Source: Ramazzottius varieornatus (Eukaryota; Tardigrada; Eutardigrada; Parachela; Ramazzottiidae). From it: a stretch of 64,000 nt of DNA. The notes beneath the pieces were generated by a model, which worked only from the letters and a program-made list of their open reading frames with translations, did no database searches and was not told the DNA's origin. The translations under genes and the position numbers were made by a program. The stretch's first letter is position 1, and each line of letters opens with the position of its first letter. Positions 1-10,486 of the stretch are shown here, piece by piece. The DNA lies in assembly GCA_001949185.1 (NCBI GenBank), contig BDGG01000012.1, positions 1,134,035 to 1,198,034 of the forward strand, in the 5' to 3' direction.

Positions 1-677
1 ACCATCACACTGATGATCCGCCCTGAATTTTGACGTCTTTTCCGCTCTCTGCGGTGTCTTCCAGGATTTGATTCCGCCGATTCAGTCTATCTCAATGTGT
101 GAAGCAAACTCTCCTCTATCTTTCTGTCGTATTTGTTTGAAGATAAGAGTGGACAGACTGGCGTAAATCCCTTGTCAATACCATAGTGGGATAGTCCCGC
201 GGGTTAGACCCGAAGGGACGCAGTAGTACGTTAGACACTGTCAACACGTGACGTCAATTATTCGTAATAAGATTTTGCGTTTTCGCAATCTCTATAATCA
301 AACGAATGCCATAATCAAATGAATCAACCGTAACCCACACAGGTAGTTTTGGAAACCGTGCGTCAGTAAGGAGGATCTGTTTACGGTCGAATTCTCGATT
401 CGCGTCGGGTCGGGCCTTTCAAGTTCTTCCGATTAGATTTCACTTCTTGATTCCTTTGAAGGTTGATACGCTTCAAGCGCAACCGAAAAGTAAGAAGTAT
501 CGAGCGTGGAGCGTTGCTCGAGCCGAGGTAAGGTAATTTAGTCCTGATCATAGCCGATTCTGTTAATCAACCAGTCTGCTTGTGTAGCTGTCGTCAGCGT
601 GGGCTGGAGTACTGCAGCGGCAGCGGTGATCAGAGGAGTGAGTGGAAATCTGGCCGTATCGGCTGAGGCGCGCGATA
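1..677. other. intergenic, nothing recognised
   Basis: No exon with family resemblance was found on either strand. Open frames here are short, lack plausible ATG starts and overlap the neighbouring gene in other frames. The last part may hold the promoter and 5' UTR of the transposase-derived gene starting at 678. Confidence 0.5.
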
Positions 678-2395
678 ATGCCGGAATCAGCGGCGGACGG
701 GAACTCGCCAGGCGTGGAGAAGAACGCCGATGGAGCCGACCGGAAGTCCCATAAGGCCGGTACTGATGCTGTAATGAAGACTGTATGCGAACTGAAGCTC
801 CGTGGAGGTGGGGCAAAATCGACAAAGACAGCTGCAAGACGTCCTAAGGTGAAGAGAACGAAACAGGCTCCAAAGATAAAGCGAATGAAACGATGCGCAA
901 AGAAGCCGAAAAGACCGTCATCATCGACCAGCGGAGTGGACGAGGACGAGCTGATTTCCTTCCTAAAATTTTTAGCAACAGTATCGTGGGACTGGAAACT
1001 ACGGTCGTACAAGAGCGTCCTCCAACGATTCGCAGAAGATTGTGGTAAGCACGATCCAAAGTTTTGAGGTGCGATGGTTATGCCGTAAAACTGTTTGAAT
1101 GTTTTGTACGTTACGATGCAGTACATTTGCCACAGGATCCACGATCACTTTGAGCTACAAATGGCGCTCAACATTCGCTCGGGAGCACAAAGATGACTTG
1201 CCACCGCGGGTGGTGGAGCTATTTTCAGCTAAGAAAGCACAAGAAGGTTCATCCAGAAACGTCACAGCTGCTGAGTACTTCGATCGACTTGCGGAGCTGT
1301 ATGGGAGGATCTCCACTGCTCCGGAATGCATATGGAATCTCGGTAGCCTGGACGTAGAGCTCCCTGAACCATTGAAGAAACTTGAATCTGTCGAAAGTAT
1401 AATAACCAGTTCCACGGTTTTTCTGATGCTTTCCGGAGTACGAAGACCATACGTGATGTAAACGTGTATTTTTCAGCAACCTCACCTGAACACGTCAGTG
1501 CGATCTACGCCATCTCTGCTGCGGGGGAGCTTATTCCGGCCACCCTGCTCTTCAAAGGCTCACGAATAGCTGGCGAATGGAAAAGCCTGCTTGATGGGCC
1601 TGATAAAGAGAAAGTTTTGTTAATGGTAAACAGCAGTGGAAAGTACGATCCAGCAGCAGCTATTAGGTGGCTTCGTACCATCTTCACCAAAGCCGTGAAA
1701 AGAAAGCCGGTACGAGTTCGCTGCTTCGTGCTGGGCTCTGTCCCTTCGATAGCTGTGCACATAGAGTTCGGTAGCTGTGTACGTCAGGCTGGCTATATGG
1801 TGTCTTTGGTATCTTTGTAGGTCGGCGTGTTCCTGAACGAAACGCACTGCTTGCCGGAATATTATGATTTCCTGAAACTCGCCTACGATGAAGACATTCA
1901 CCTAGTTTCGGCGCCGAAAAAGCTGAACTCCGTAAAGTTACCACTTGATGTGAACATTTGGGGTCCGACCAAGGATAGATGGTATGAGGAGCTCGACGAG
2001 CTACAGATGGAGTTTCCAGCTGCAACGGTGGGAGCGAACTTGTCGAATGTCATATGTGGGTATGAATAGTCTTCTTTTTGCAGTTGACTCGGCCACAAGT
2101 GGTAAAGTCATTCGCACCAGCTTACTCTCTTTTGAATGAAGAGGATATAAAAGACGGGTTTGCCAGTTGTGGTATTTTTCCTTTGAACCCGAACGCCAAC
2201 CCTGTTGTCAAAAAAAGCCTTCTGCCAGCATACGACGGGGAAATGGAGGAGCAAGAAGACATCAGTTCTCTGTCAGAGGTGGTGGAAGAGGCCTTCGAAA
2301 TGTACGAACGAGCCGGCTTGTCGCGCGCCCGGGCAAAGCGACTACTAAGGAATATGAACGTTCCGGGTAAAGTTCGCTGGCTCAGTAAAATATGA
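678..2395 (+). CDS. CENP-B/Tigger-like DDE transposase-derived protein
   Basis: Five likely exons: 678-1044, 1136-1457, about 1499-1709 (acceptor at 1476 or 1498), 1821-about 2048, and 2084-2395. The ATG at 678 opens a Lys/Arg-rich N-terminus. Exon 2 carries a CENP-B-type DNA-binding helix (YKWRSTFAREHKDDLPPRV). Later exons match the DDE_1 fold, including AISAAGELIPATLLFKGSRI and a third catalytic motif reading KLPLDV, which keeps its Asp. The first motif reads IWNLGSL where the family has IYNVDET. The second reads FLNETH where the family has LLDGHSSH. Both catalytic Asp therefore appear replaced, by Gly and Asn. Active pogo/Tigger copies are usually intronless, so introns plus dead catalytic positions suggest either a host-domesticated DNA-binding protein or an old copy misread as exons. 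No terminal inverted repeats were seen. Internal splice sites are provisional. Confidence 0.6.
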
Positions 2396-3167
2396 TCATG
2401 AAATTCCAGAACACCGGCAGTCACATACTTCTCCCTTTTAGGTTTCGAGACCCTGTCCTAATGACTTCGCTTCCCGGTGCATCAGCTACGCCTTAGTTCA
2501 GGGACCTCTGCTTTTATGATCCTAGGACCGGTTTCTCACCTGATACTGACCAATTGTTTGAGATTGATTGCGTACTACATTGTTTGAGATAGATTGCAGT
2601 TCTCCTGATGTACTCGTGTGCTGTACTGTTACTGTACTTTACATGATTTTCGTACTGCGGATGGTCACATGTCACTGGAATGGTTGAATCCTTCCCCTTT
2701 CTTACTCGCTGCTCTTAAAACCACCTTCAGACAAGGGTCCGCTTCTTTTTGAATATTATGTTGTTGAGGTTCGTCAAGAATATCTTCCGTATATGCTCAC
2801 GAACGAAACTAGAAATTTCTTGATTCTCGCAATGGAAATTGCAGGCGGGCGAAAAAAGAAGATTGAACGACGGTCAACCAGTGATAACCACCCTTCTCGG
2901 TAGGGGTTGCACTTGCACCACTGACCTCTGAGGCGGAAATTAGAATCGATAAAATTAAATTTTGACTGACGAAATCCATTTCTCCACGTTCATCCAGTCC
3001 GATCCAGATTTCTTGAACTTCCGGTTCCGGCGCGCCCTCATGACAGTCTGCTAATTACGACCTTGTTGCTAAAACAGCGATCTTTAGGTGCGAAAGACTG
3101 TATTTCCGGCTGAGCGCCTATTACCTCATTCAAAGGAGTGTCATTTCGACATCGCCGGACTGGAATC
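2396..3167. other. intergenic, nothing recognised
   Basis: No supported exon. A short duplication of a motif like TGTTTGAGATTGATTGC is visible at about 2557-2597. The end of the stretch should hold the TIM8 promoter, but no clear core element is visible. Confidence 0.5.
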
Positions 3168-3437
3168 ATGTCGTTCGATAACAGCGATACGGATCTCTCT
3201 GCCGTACTGGATTCGGATCTCCAGGATTTCATCCAGGTGCAACAGCAGAAGGCCCAGCTTCAGAGCTCTGCGCACAAGCTGACGGATATGTGCTGGGACC
3301 GGTGCATAGGAGAGCGGCCTGGTGCCAGACTGGATGCCAAAACGGAAGTGTGCCTAACTAACTGCGTGGAAAGATTTCTGGACGCTTCCATCTTCCTTGT
3401 ACAGCGGCTGCAAAAGAATCTTTCCTCTCATGGTTAG
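3168..3437 (+). CDS. TIMM8: mitochondrial intermembrane-space chaperone TIM8
   Basis: An intronless 89-residue protein starting MSFDNSDTDLSAVLDSDLQD. It carries the twin CX3C signature of small TIM chaperones, CWDRC and CLTNC, and the conserved NCVERFLDAS segment that follows. In this family TIM8 pairs with TIM13 as a hexamer that escorts hydrophobic precursors across the intermembrane space to the TIM22 or SAM machinery. The ATG at 3168 is preferred because upstream codons in the same frame lack an ATG and the length then matches TIMM8A/B. The next gene, COMMD4, is convergent. Confidence 0.93.
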   Translation: MSFDNSDTDLSAVLDSDLQDFIQVQQQKAQLQSSAHKLTDMCWDRCIGERPGARLDAKTEVCLTNCVERFLDASIFLVQRLQKNLSSHG

Positions 3438-3900
3438 TGTTTTCTGTCCTTAACGTAGTTTGTCACCTTGTCTTGTGCTGTGTGTATTTGAGAATCGACA
3501 GTTGTCGGTGTAGACGATTTTCGTTCCGCAGCTTAACTGCGCCAGTTTCGTCGATCACTCTGAGTGATCATGGCTTCCGGACTTCGTAGGCGTGTTAGTT
3601 GTTTTTATTCTTTTTAGCTGTGGTTTTCCATCAACGTCAGTATGGGGAACTAGTGTTGGATGTACCGAAAATTGCGACGTGTGTAAAACATGAAATAAGT
3701 TGAGAACGGTATCATTCCAGTTATCAAAACCACGATAAGAGTAACGCTCTTCGTATGGGTGCAGGTAGTTCCAAACGAACGCTGCGAAGGATCCACGAAG
3801 AATAAAATATCAAAGAATCTGTAGCACGAACCAGGACTGTGCACGAACTAACACGACCTACGAGAGTAACATTCGCAACATAGGATTGAGCCATTACTCG
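3438..3900. other. convergent intergenic region, TIM8/COMMD4
   Basis: Lies between two genes that end toward each other and should contain both 3' UTRs. No coding exon was supported. Confidence 0.5.
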
Positions 3901-5093
3901 TCAGGAACGTCTTGGAATACTGAGGGAATCCATCACCTGAAGCATATCAGCAACTTCTGCAAAGAAGATGCAACCTACATACTGTGACGATTAAACAGAG
4001 GATTCTACGAAAAAATGGCAGTAAAGAAACAGAATTTGGGTTCCATACCGTGTTTCAAAATCCGGAGTTTGCTCATGGATATAAGGAAAGAGTGTGATGT
4101 CACTTCGTTATCCATGCCTTGTATCCTCATGGACAATATAAGTCCAGGCGATGAGGTCACGGACTGATCTTGACATTCGCTCAGAACAATGTCGGGAATC
4201 CACTCGGTATGTAGCAATTTCGAAACTAATAACAGAAATAAACACAAGGAGATGAGTTTCACTATGTATAGTGAGTACGCCCATTTGGCTAACGAGGGTA
4301 CCTCGAAATCCGGACTTTTCGAGGGCATGAGCCAGTTGTTGTCCATCAGACTGATACACCTTGGTCAACGCAGCGGCATGCTCTATGAAACGAACGACTG
4401 GTTCTTCCTCGTGGTAAGATAAGACTAAAAGAAGAAATTTGAAGTAAGTACCTTTGGGGAACCCGAGCTGTTGTAACTCGTTCGAGAAGACTTCCGCGTT
4501 TACTTTGTGTGTAACTGCGTTCGAGAGGAAGAACTCGGTCGCAGCAATCACGGTTTTGGTGTCACCTAAATCTGCATAAAGAAGCAAACTGAGTCAGCCT
4601 TGCCGATAACAGGTTCTCTGGCGAAGTCCACGGAGAAGGCCATCAGCATAGGACGTAAACTCACTTAGCCTGGCGTCGACGCAGATTTTCCTCGAAGCAA
4701 TAACCTATAAGTAATACCCGCATTGCAACCGAAAACTAATCTTGACCTGCCATTGACTTTGCAGAATAGACCAGGTGCCGAAGTATCGAAACCGACGGGT
4801 TATCAAGGTTTCTGAAGCCAGGTATTTCACATCGCATACATTCATGCATGCATCTGCAAAAGAAAAAAAGACTTACGTTCTTTGTTTCGTCGCACAGCAT
4901 TCGCCCTATCTCATGGGATAGTTGACGGAACTTAACGGAGGAGAGCCTTGTTATCGACGTGATCGCAGCGAGAGCCCAGTCAGGGCAATCCAGGTCCCCG
5001 CAAAATTTGAATTTCTGGAATGAAGATGTCGCTGTCGTACGATGAAGCATGGGTTAAGGACAAGAGAATCCCCTATACGGTAAGCCTTACCAT
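3901..5093 (-). CDS. COMMD4: COMM domain-containing protein 4
   Basis: Seven coding exons on the minus strand: 5091-5093, 4877-5014, 4665-4704, 4452-4571, 4302-4382, 4049-4225 and 3901-3956. They join in phase to 615 nt, giving 204 residues against about 199 in human COMMD4. The first exon holds only the ATG. The second starts KFKFCGDLDCPDWALA, almost the vertebrate COMMD4 N-terminus. NELQQLGFPKG and EHAAALTKVYQSDGQQLA mark the all-helical N-terminal part and linker. The C-terminal COMM domain contains LLHTEWIPDIVLS with the conserved Trp, and ends EVADMLQVMDSLSIPRRS. COMMD proteins form the Commander complex, which recycles endosomal cargo and modulates NF-kB. A longer reading starting at 5050 is intron read-through. 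Confidence 0.92.
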
Positions 5094-5446
5094 CGTGTCT
5101 TCTCCGCGTTCGCTTTCCCAAATACATGCGTAGTAGATGTCCAGTCAGTTGTCCAGTCCAATTTGTTAGAGTTTGATCAGAGGAATCTAACTAGCAGAAC
5201 GAAAACAAAGTTTTGAAACTTTGATTAACGAAATTTTGAAACCGGTGACAGGTCATAAGTGAACTGAAGGCCCGCCCATTTGTAGTCAACCGACCAATCG
5301 TGCTGCCGCATGAACAAGCGATGGGAAGTCGTAAACCCGTCAATGTGGTCCGATTAATTTTACACGTAGTATACATGGAAATAAGGAATTTTCGATTAAG
5401 GTTCCCAAGATTTCCGCTTTATTCAGAGTCTTCTGTTCTTCTGTGT
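5094..5446. other. head-to-head interval COMMD4 / MBD2/3
   Basis: About 350 bp between the COMMD4 start codon and the MBD2/3 start codon, transcribed divergently, so probably a shared promoter region. An open frame runs upstream of the MBD2/3 ATG to about 5300 but shows no family similarity and is taken as 5' UTR. Confidence 0.45.
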
Positions 5447-6736
5447 ATGAAAATCACAATGTCTAACGAAATGGCGAAAGCTGTGGATCAGCTCTTCTCC
5501 CAGGATCCAGCGGACGAGGTCGCGGGCTCCGAGAAGAGAGGCGTTGCCTTCGTTAAGTCGCGGTCGGAAGCTGTTGGATTTCCCAAAGGATGGTATCGGG
5601 AGGAACTCATAAGATCGGGAAGCGGAGTAGTTAATCCTGGGCACAAGATCGTCCATTACCACAGGTATGTCCTGCATCAACGGGGTGTTGCGCGCTGCTA
5701 TCAAGCTGTCCGCAGTGGTCCGGTAAAACTGTTCGTAGATGTGTCAGCGTTTATTTCTGAGGTCCCTTACTCTGTTGTTCTTTAAGTCCGGATGGAAGAA
5801 AATTTCGCTCCAAAGCGGATCTCACCAGATTCTTCGGTCACCGTCTAGACTTATCCAACTTCGATTTCAAGTCTGGAAAGATGCTCCCTGGATATGGCGC
5901 CAGTCAGAAGAAGAATTTAAATACGGCAAAATCTGGCGCACAGAAAGGATTAAGTGGACCTGTTAGTGCACTTGGCTCCGTGTCGTTGCAGCGCTTTCTG
6001 GACCCACCTGTTCGACAATGCACCTGCATATATAACCAGAAAGTTCGAGCTATCGAAACTTGTGGTACTAACGTGTGCAAAGACGCAAAGGATATTCCCC
6101 GCGCATCTGGTATGAAGAATCTCAAACCAAAGCCTGCACAGGTAAGTTGCAAAAGTGTAATGAATGTCGCTTTTCCTTCTAACAAGCATTTATCTTTTAT
6201 TTCTAAAGGTATTTTGGTCAAAACGGTTGGAAGGCTTCTCTGCACGGGACGTCAACGAAGGCAGGATCGACATGTCACACCTTCCGCGGGGCTTCAAAGG
6301 TACGTTCAGCGTGAGATTTGTAGGTGGTACTTTCATAGTGACAAGTTGCAGCTATCTTATTCTGAACTATTTTATAGCCGGCAGTGGTATACTCAGCGAT
6401 TCAGCTGCAGTAATTAGCCTGGCGTCTTCTGTATTTAACGCGAGCAGCCAAGGTTCTCAAGCTGGTTCGGAGCAAGGACCTATCTTTGGTCAAGGCGAGA
6501 AGTTCTCGAAGAATTTGGCTTTCGTCAATCCTTATCAGCCGCTCGTCGCAGTAAGCACATACCTGCTGCTGTTACATAGATTCCATCGTCTTCTCCAGAG
6601 CCTCGTGTAAGATCTTTTTGTATTGTAGCACGTCAAAGTGACACCCGAACTCATAGAGGAGCAGGAACTGCAAGTGCAAAGACTGCGCCGAGACCTGGCG
6701 CGTCTCATGGGTCGTCCTCAGAAAGAACGGATATGA
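5447..6736 (+). CDS. MBD2/3: methyl-CpG-binding domain protein MBD2/3
   Basis: Five exons, 5447-5664, 5787-6141, 6209-6299, 6378-6550 and 6629-6736, total 945 nt (314 residues) with all phases matching. The MBD spans roughly residues 40-95: GWYREELIRSGS, then SPDGRKFRSKADLTRFF and LDLSNFDFKSGKM, diagnostic of MBD2/3. The MBD2/3-specific middle region follows (VFWSKRLEGFSARD with MSHLPRGFKG). The C-terminal coiled coil (ELIEEQELQVQRLRRDLARL) is the segment that binds p66/GATAD2 in NuRD. The residue equivalent to the methyl-CpG-reading Tyr of MBD2 (Phe in mammalian MBD3) is His here (5654-5656), so recognition of 5-methylcytosine is doubtful. A slightly later start at 5459 is possible. The product should act as a chromatin-repression scaffold. 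Confidence 0.93.
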
Positions 6737-7036
6737 TCTGCCTACCTTTGTAAGTTCCACTAAACTACATTGCTTTAACATTTTCATAAACTTTATTTAA
6801 GATCGACTCGACATGTTCGCCCTTGCGTTGTTGCATTTTACATTTTATCCAATGTTAGCCGAAAGTGGCGTTTACCCGACCTCACCGTGCAAGTTCGCCA
6901 TAAGCCTGAGGTCCTTGCACCTTATTATAACGTGCTGTTTGCTGTTTGTTAACCATGGGGCATGCACTAGACATGGCACGTTGCTCAATTGTCAGGTCTT
7001 CAAAAGTAAGCCTTGGCTGAATAAACTTTCCGTTTC
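6737..7036. other. convergent interval MBD2/3 / CtlX
   Basis: About 300 bp between two stop codons facing each other. It should contain both 3' UTRs. No exon or repeat was recognised. Confidence 0.5.
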
Positions 7037-8081
7037 TTACATCGTAGGTAAAAATATTTCCGCTAGCATGCAACGAACACCTCCACCACCAATCTTTTCT
7101 ATTATAGGAATAGATACCGTTACAATTTTACAGTATTTATGAAGCACCTCCATTTGTTCCGAAGTGAGGCTGTCAAAGGCATTCTGGGACATGACAAGCA
7201 GCTCGCGTTCTATTGCTACTGTGCCTCGCGGACGCAGAGTCAGCATGTTCCCAGCAAAATTTCGGACTTGCTTCACTGTAATGTCCACCATAGTATGACC
7301 AGTCTTTTCCAGTGATTTTTTTACTGTACGTCGCTCTTCAGGGTCCTGTATGCACTCCAGGCATACCACGGCGAAGTTGGTCCCAATACACATCATAACG
7401 TTCGTGTGATAGATCGGCAGGCCCTGCTCATCGTAGGACCGGAAAGAAATCGTTCGGTATCCTAGATAGGAAGCCACATGTTCCAGGAGCTGGAGATCGG
7501 TCCGTTTGGACAAGGAACCGTAAGCTCTTCGGTTGATATGGTCGAATATAATACTTCCCTGTAGCAAAAGAAACAGAATAGAACGTATTTAAGGCTGTGT
7601 ACCGGTACAGTATCGGCGCCAGAAAAATCAGTGGTATAACTGAAACTACTCCTTCGCGTACCGTTCCTTCCAGGTAAGTTCCGGTCTGTTCCTTTTCCGA
7701 AAAGTCCGTCACGTTCGTGATGACATATCTTGTTCGTAGGTCGTCGATGATATCTGGTCTACGCTCGAGACGACGGTTAGGATGGCACATCGGATAGAGC
7801 AGTACTTCTCCATTTGAGTGCAAGGAGATCCAGTTGTTTGGGAAGATGGCGTCAGGTTTATGAGGTTCGTCTAGGTCTTGGTAGACATGCACAGTAATCC
7901 CGCAACTTATCAGGGTATCCACAACGTTGTCGAACTCCTTTAACACCGTATGGTGCAGGATTGTGGCGTCAAGGGTGCTCTGCTGCTGAAACACGTTATC
8001 CAGTGCGGCTTCTGGATTGAAAGTAAAGCGACCTGGACGGACCATGAAAACCGCGGACGCTGATTGCTGCGTACTCTCCAT
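7037..8081 (-). CDS. CtlX-type amidinohydrolase (arginine deiminase/DDAH fold)
   Basis: Two exons, 7662-8081 and 7037-7558, join in phase 0 to 313 residues, the usual length of bacterial citrulline-utilisation hydrolase CtlX and related guanidino-group hydrolases. Visible hallmarks are FMVRPGRF at the N-terminus, the substrate-site PNNWISLHSNG, LEGTGSIIFD spanning the splice junction, the catalytic-His segment GLPIYHTNVMMCIG, FAGNMLTLR, and the catalytic Cys in GGGGVRCMLAEIF. All active-site residues seem present, so hydrolysis of a guanidino or ureido substrate such as citrulline or a methylarginine is plausible; the real substrate cannot be told from sequence. The family is best known from bacteria. 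The spliceosomal intron shows that this copy is a resident animal gene and not contamination. Confidence 0.88.
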
Positions 8082-9514
8082 CGTGAAGTTCCTTCTTCAA
8101 GCAAGAACGCTGTTTCTGACAGAAAGTTCGAGCTAATGGCCTGCGCCGACAAATGTTAGTTAAATGGAGGTGTCGCTAAATTCGACCCTTATCTTATCTA
8201 CAGCCGTTTGCGATACGCCGGTACTTCGCGTGAAGTGTAAAGCAGTTTGATGTGTGGTCCCGCAACGTCCTCCTTGCGCAAGCAAGAATTGTCTTTGTCA
8301 GAATTCCTTTGTCATTACTCTCAGTTGTTTCTTTGAGTGACGAGCATTGGGTCAGAACAAAGGCGGGAGTCATGCCCAGTCGTCGTTTTGCCATCCAACG
8401 ATCTGGGTCTTTGTTTGGCGAAAAACCGAAACTATATGGTCCCTGACGGCCCCTGGACGTCTTGTTTATTTACATACAGTACAGTCCTAAACGTCGTATT
8501 GTACTCGTATGGCGGTTTCTTTTGCAGATGGATGTGAAGTGGTGGTGACAATTACGGAACGAAAGGCGCGAGAAAAAATCCCCACGGATATGCTGATGAT
8601 TAGAAAGTCTATATGTTGAGCACGCACAAGAGAAAATCGTATCAAGACCATGGGACTTATCTGCCTGCTCAGCGATCTGGCTCCATGAAGCTTGAAGCCT
8701 TAGCATCGCATGAAGACCTCGAAGCTCTCTGCCGCGATCTTCATTAATTGACGACGGAAGGATCTGGATGTGCATCGACGCGAACCGGATACGGGCGCGA
8801 CGCTGTAGAATTGCTCTGCTGGGATCAGATATGCATCTCAGTAGAGAGCTTTTTGTGTATAAGCGAATTACGCGGTAAACACGCAATGTACACAGTAAAG
8901 ATTGTGCCACACTGAAAGCATTGATTTCCCTTCTCCGGATTCGATCAATACTACGCCCTGTCCTTATAGGAAGAACACTCAAGAATAGGTGGCGTCACCA
9001 CCCATAACGGAGCAATAACAAGGCTTCCACAATCACCCGGAAATGAATGGCTGCACAGATTTCCAAAATGGGAATGTGCTGACATGGGCAAGATGGAAGA
9101 GCTTAAGCGTTGTCTGACATTGGGATGGAATATTTCATCGGAAGAGATGCGTCTCAGCCGAGTCTCGAACCAGCCGACAGGTTGTCATTCATCCATCATC
9201 ACATGACAAAACACTACATCAGCGTGTTCAGCTGGTTTTCCAACTTTTCCTATGCAACACCCATATCGGCACTTTGCTTCTGAAGAAGCCTCTGACTCAA
9301 GCGGACGTTCCATAAAATGTCAAGAGCTATTTCATGGTTGCTGTCATGCATGGATTGTGTAAACAGTCATCCAAGTGGGCTGTCCGGTGAGTAAACAAGC
9401 CACACACCGTACGAGCACCGAGTACGCCACCACCATTACTTCGGCATATTCAATCATGTCGATGGTGTAAAGCCCGTGTATAACTGCCGTGTAATAGCGT
9501 TGTGGCTTTAAGTA
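8082..9514. other. intergenic, no supported gene
   Basis: A 170-codon minus-strand frame lies at 8470-8982, but it starts with TTG, is rich in Arg, Ser and Cys, and resembles no known family. It is not called. No repeats or RNA genes were recognised. Confidence 0.45.
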
Positions 9515-9520
9515 TATAAA
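9515..9520 (+). promoter_or_regulatory. TATA box of small heat-shock gene
   Basis: TATAAA inside AAGTATATAAAGCCC about 400 bp upstream of the sHSP start codon and correctly oriented. Initiation would fall near 9545-9550 and give a 5' UTR of about 370 nt, or shorter if spliced. No canonical heat-shock element (alternating GAA/TTC blocks) was found just upstream, so heat induction is not supported by what is visible. Confidence 0.5.
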
Positions 9521-9919
9521 GCCCGGTAGCTTTGAGCGCCTTTTCTCGCTTAATTCAACAAACTAGCTCTCGGTTTTTGGATAGAAGACGTGCTCTACCT
9601 AAACGCCTCACACGATTACGGTGGCACCTATCCAATTCATCGCATCAACCTGCTAATCATCTGCGGACGTTTTGTTGCGCTTGATTAAGGCCAGCATATC
9701 GTTGGGTCTTCGCCTGACCGCACTAACGCAGCCACGTCTTTTCGAGCCGGATCCTTGCTTAATTGAAAAGTGCGAAAAGGGTCGCTGTGGTACGCGTGCT
9801 GTAGCGTGACTCCAAGTGGCGTCTGGTGGCATCATTTGTGGTGGTTTGACAATTACTTCCTCATTAAACGTCACTCGACACACTGCCTTGTTTTCAAAGA
9901 GCCTCTTCTATCCTACACC

Positions 9920-10486
9920 ATGGCTCTTCTCCCCTTTTTCCGTCGAGAGGAATTTCCGGGTCGAGGACTCGACATTTCCCCATGGAGAGACTTGGATCCT
10001 TGGGCGGATTCTCGTGTGGGAACTCCCAATTACCACTTTAAAAGTCATTTGTCTGGCATTCTGCAGCAGATGGACTCGACGATCGCCCGTATGGATGAGG
10101 AGATGCGGACGGTTATGAAACGAGTGGGTGCGGGCGATTATGCCGGTGGGAGCATGTTAGGCGAAGCCGCACGCTCCGTTTCCCCACAAATTAATAACGG
10201 CCTGGCTATTTATGATTTCGATGTTTCCGGCTTCACGCCCGAAGAAGTGACCATCAAGACTAAAGATAACGTTCTGGAAGTGATCGCTCGTCATGAGGAA
10301 AGGACCAAGAACGGCGAAATCTCGCGGGAATTCCGACGCACCTTCACGATTCCCGACGGAATAAACCCGGAAGAACTCAGTGGGAAACTAATCAGAGATG
10401 GCCTATTGCGTGTGGAAGCACCTTATCGACCACCGGCACTACAGAGTTCTCCCTCCGAACGACCAGTCCCTATACAATATAGCTGA
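9920..10486 (+). CDS. small heat-shock protein (alpha-crystallin family)
   Basis: Intronless, 188 residues, starting at an ATG in good context (CACCATGGC). The N-terminal region has a Phe/Arg/Trp-rich start (MALLPFFRREE) and a DISPWRDLDPWAD segment. The alpha-crystallin domain lies at about residues 95-170, with FDVSGFTPEEVTIKTKDNVL, HEERTKNGEISREF for the dimer loop, and the hallmark SGKLIRDGLLRVEAP. The C-terminal tail contains VPI, a match to the I/V-x-I/V motif that caps neighbouring subunits. Such proteins are ATP-independent holdases. The open frame runs on upstream to 9770 without an ATG, which is read as 5' UTR. Confidence 0.93.
   Translation: MALLPFFRREEFPGRGLDISPWRDLDPWADSRVGTPNYHFKSHLSGILQQMDSTIARMDEEMRTVMKRVGAGDYAGGSMLGEAARSVSPQINNGLAIYDFDVSGFTPEEVTIKTKDNVLEVIARHEERTKNGEISREFRRTFTIPDGINPEELSGKLIRDGLLRVEAPYRPPALQSSPSERPVPIQYS

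Noticed and set aside
5015-5050. N-terminal extension MLHRTTATSS of COMMD4
   Set aside because: It is intron sequence ending in TTCCAG. The lone ATG exon at 5091-5093 gives the conserved N-terminus instead.
8470-8982. 170-codon minus-strand open frame
   Set aside because: It starts with TTG, has no family resemblance, and its Arg/Ser/Cys-rich composition looks like non-coding sequence read by chance.
9241-9300. Heat-shock element upstream of the sHSP gene (TTCTGAAGAAGC near 9279)
   Set aside because: The GAA/TTC spacing is wrong for an HSE and it lies over 200 bp upstream of the TATA box.
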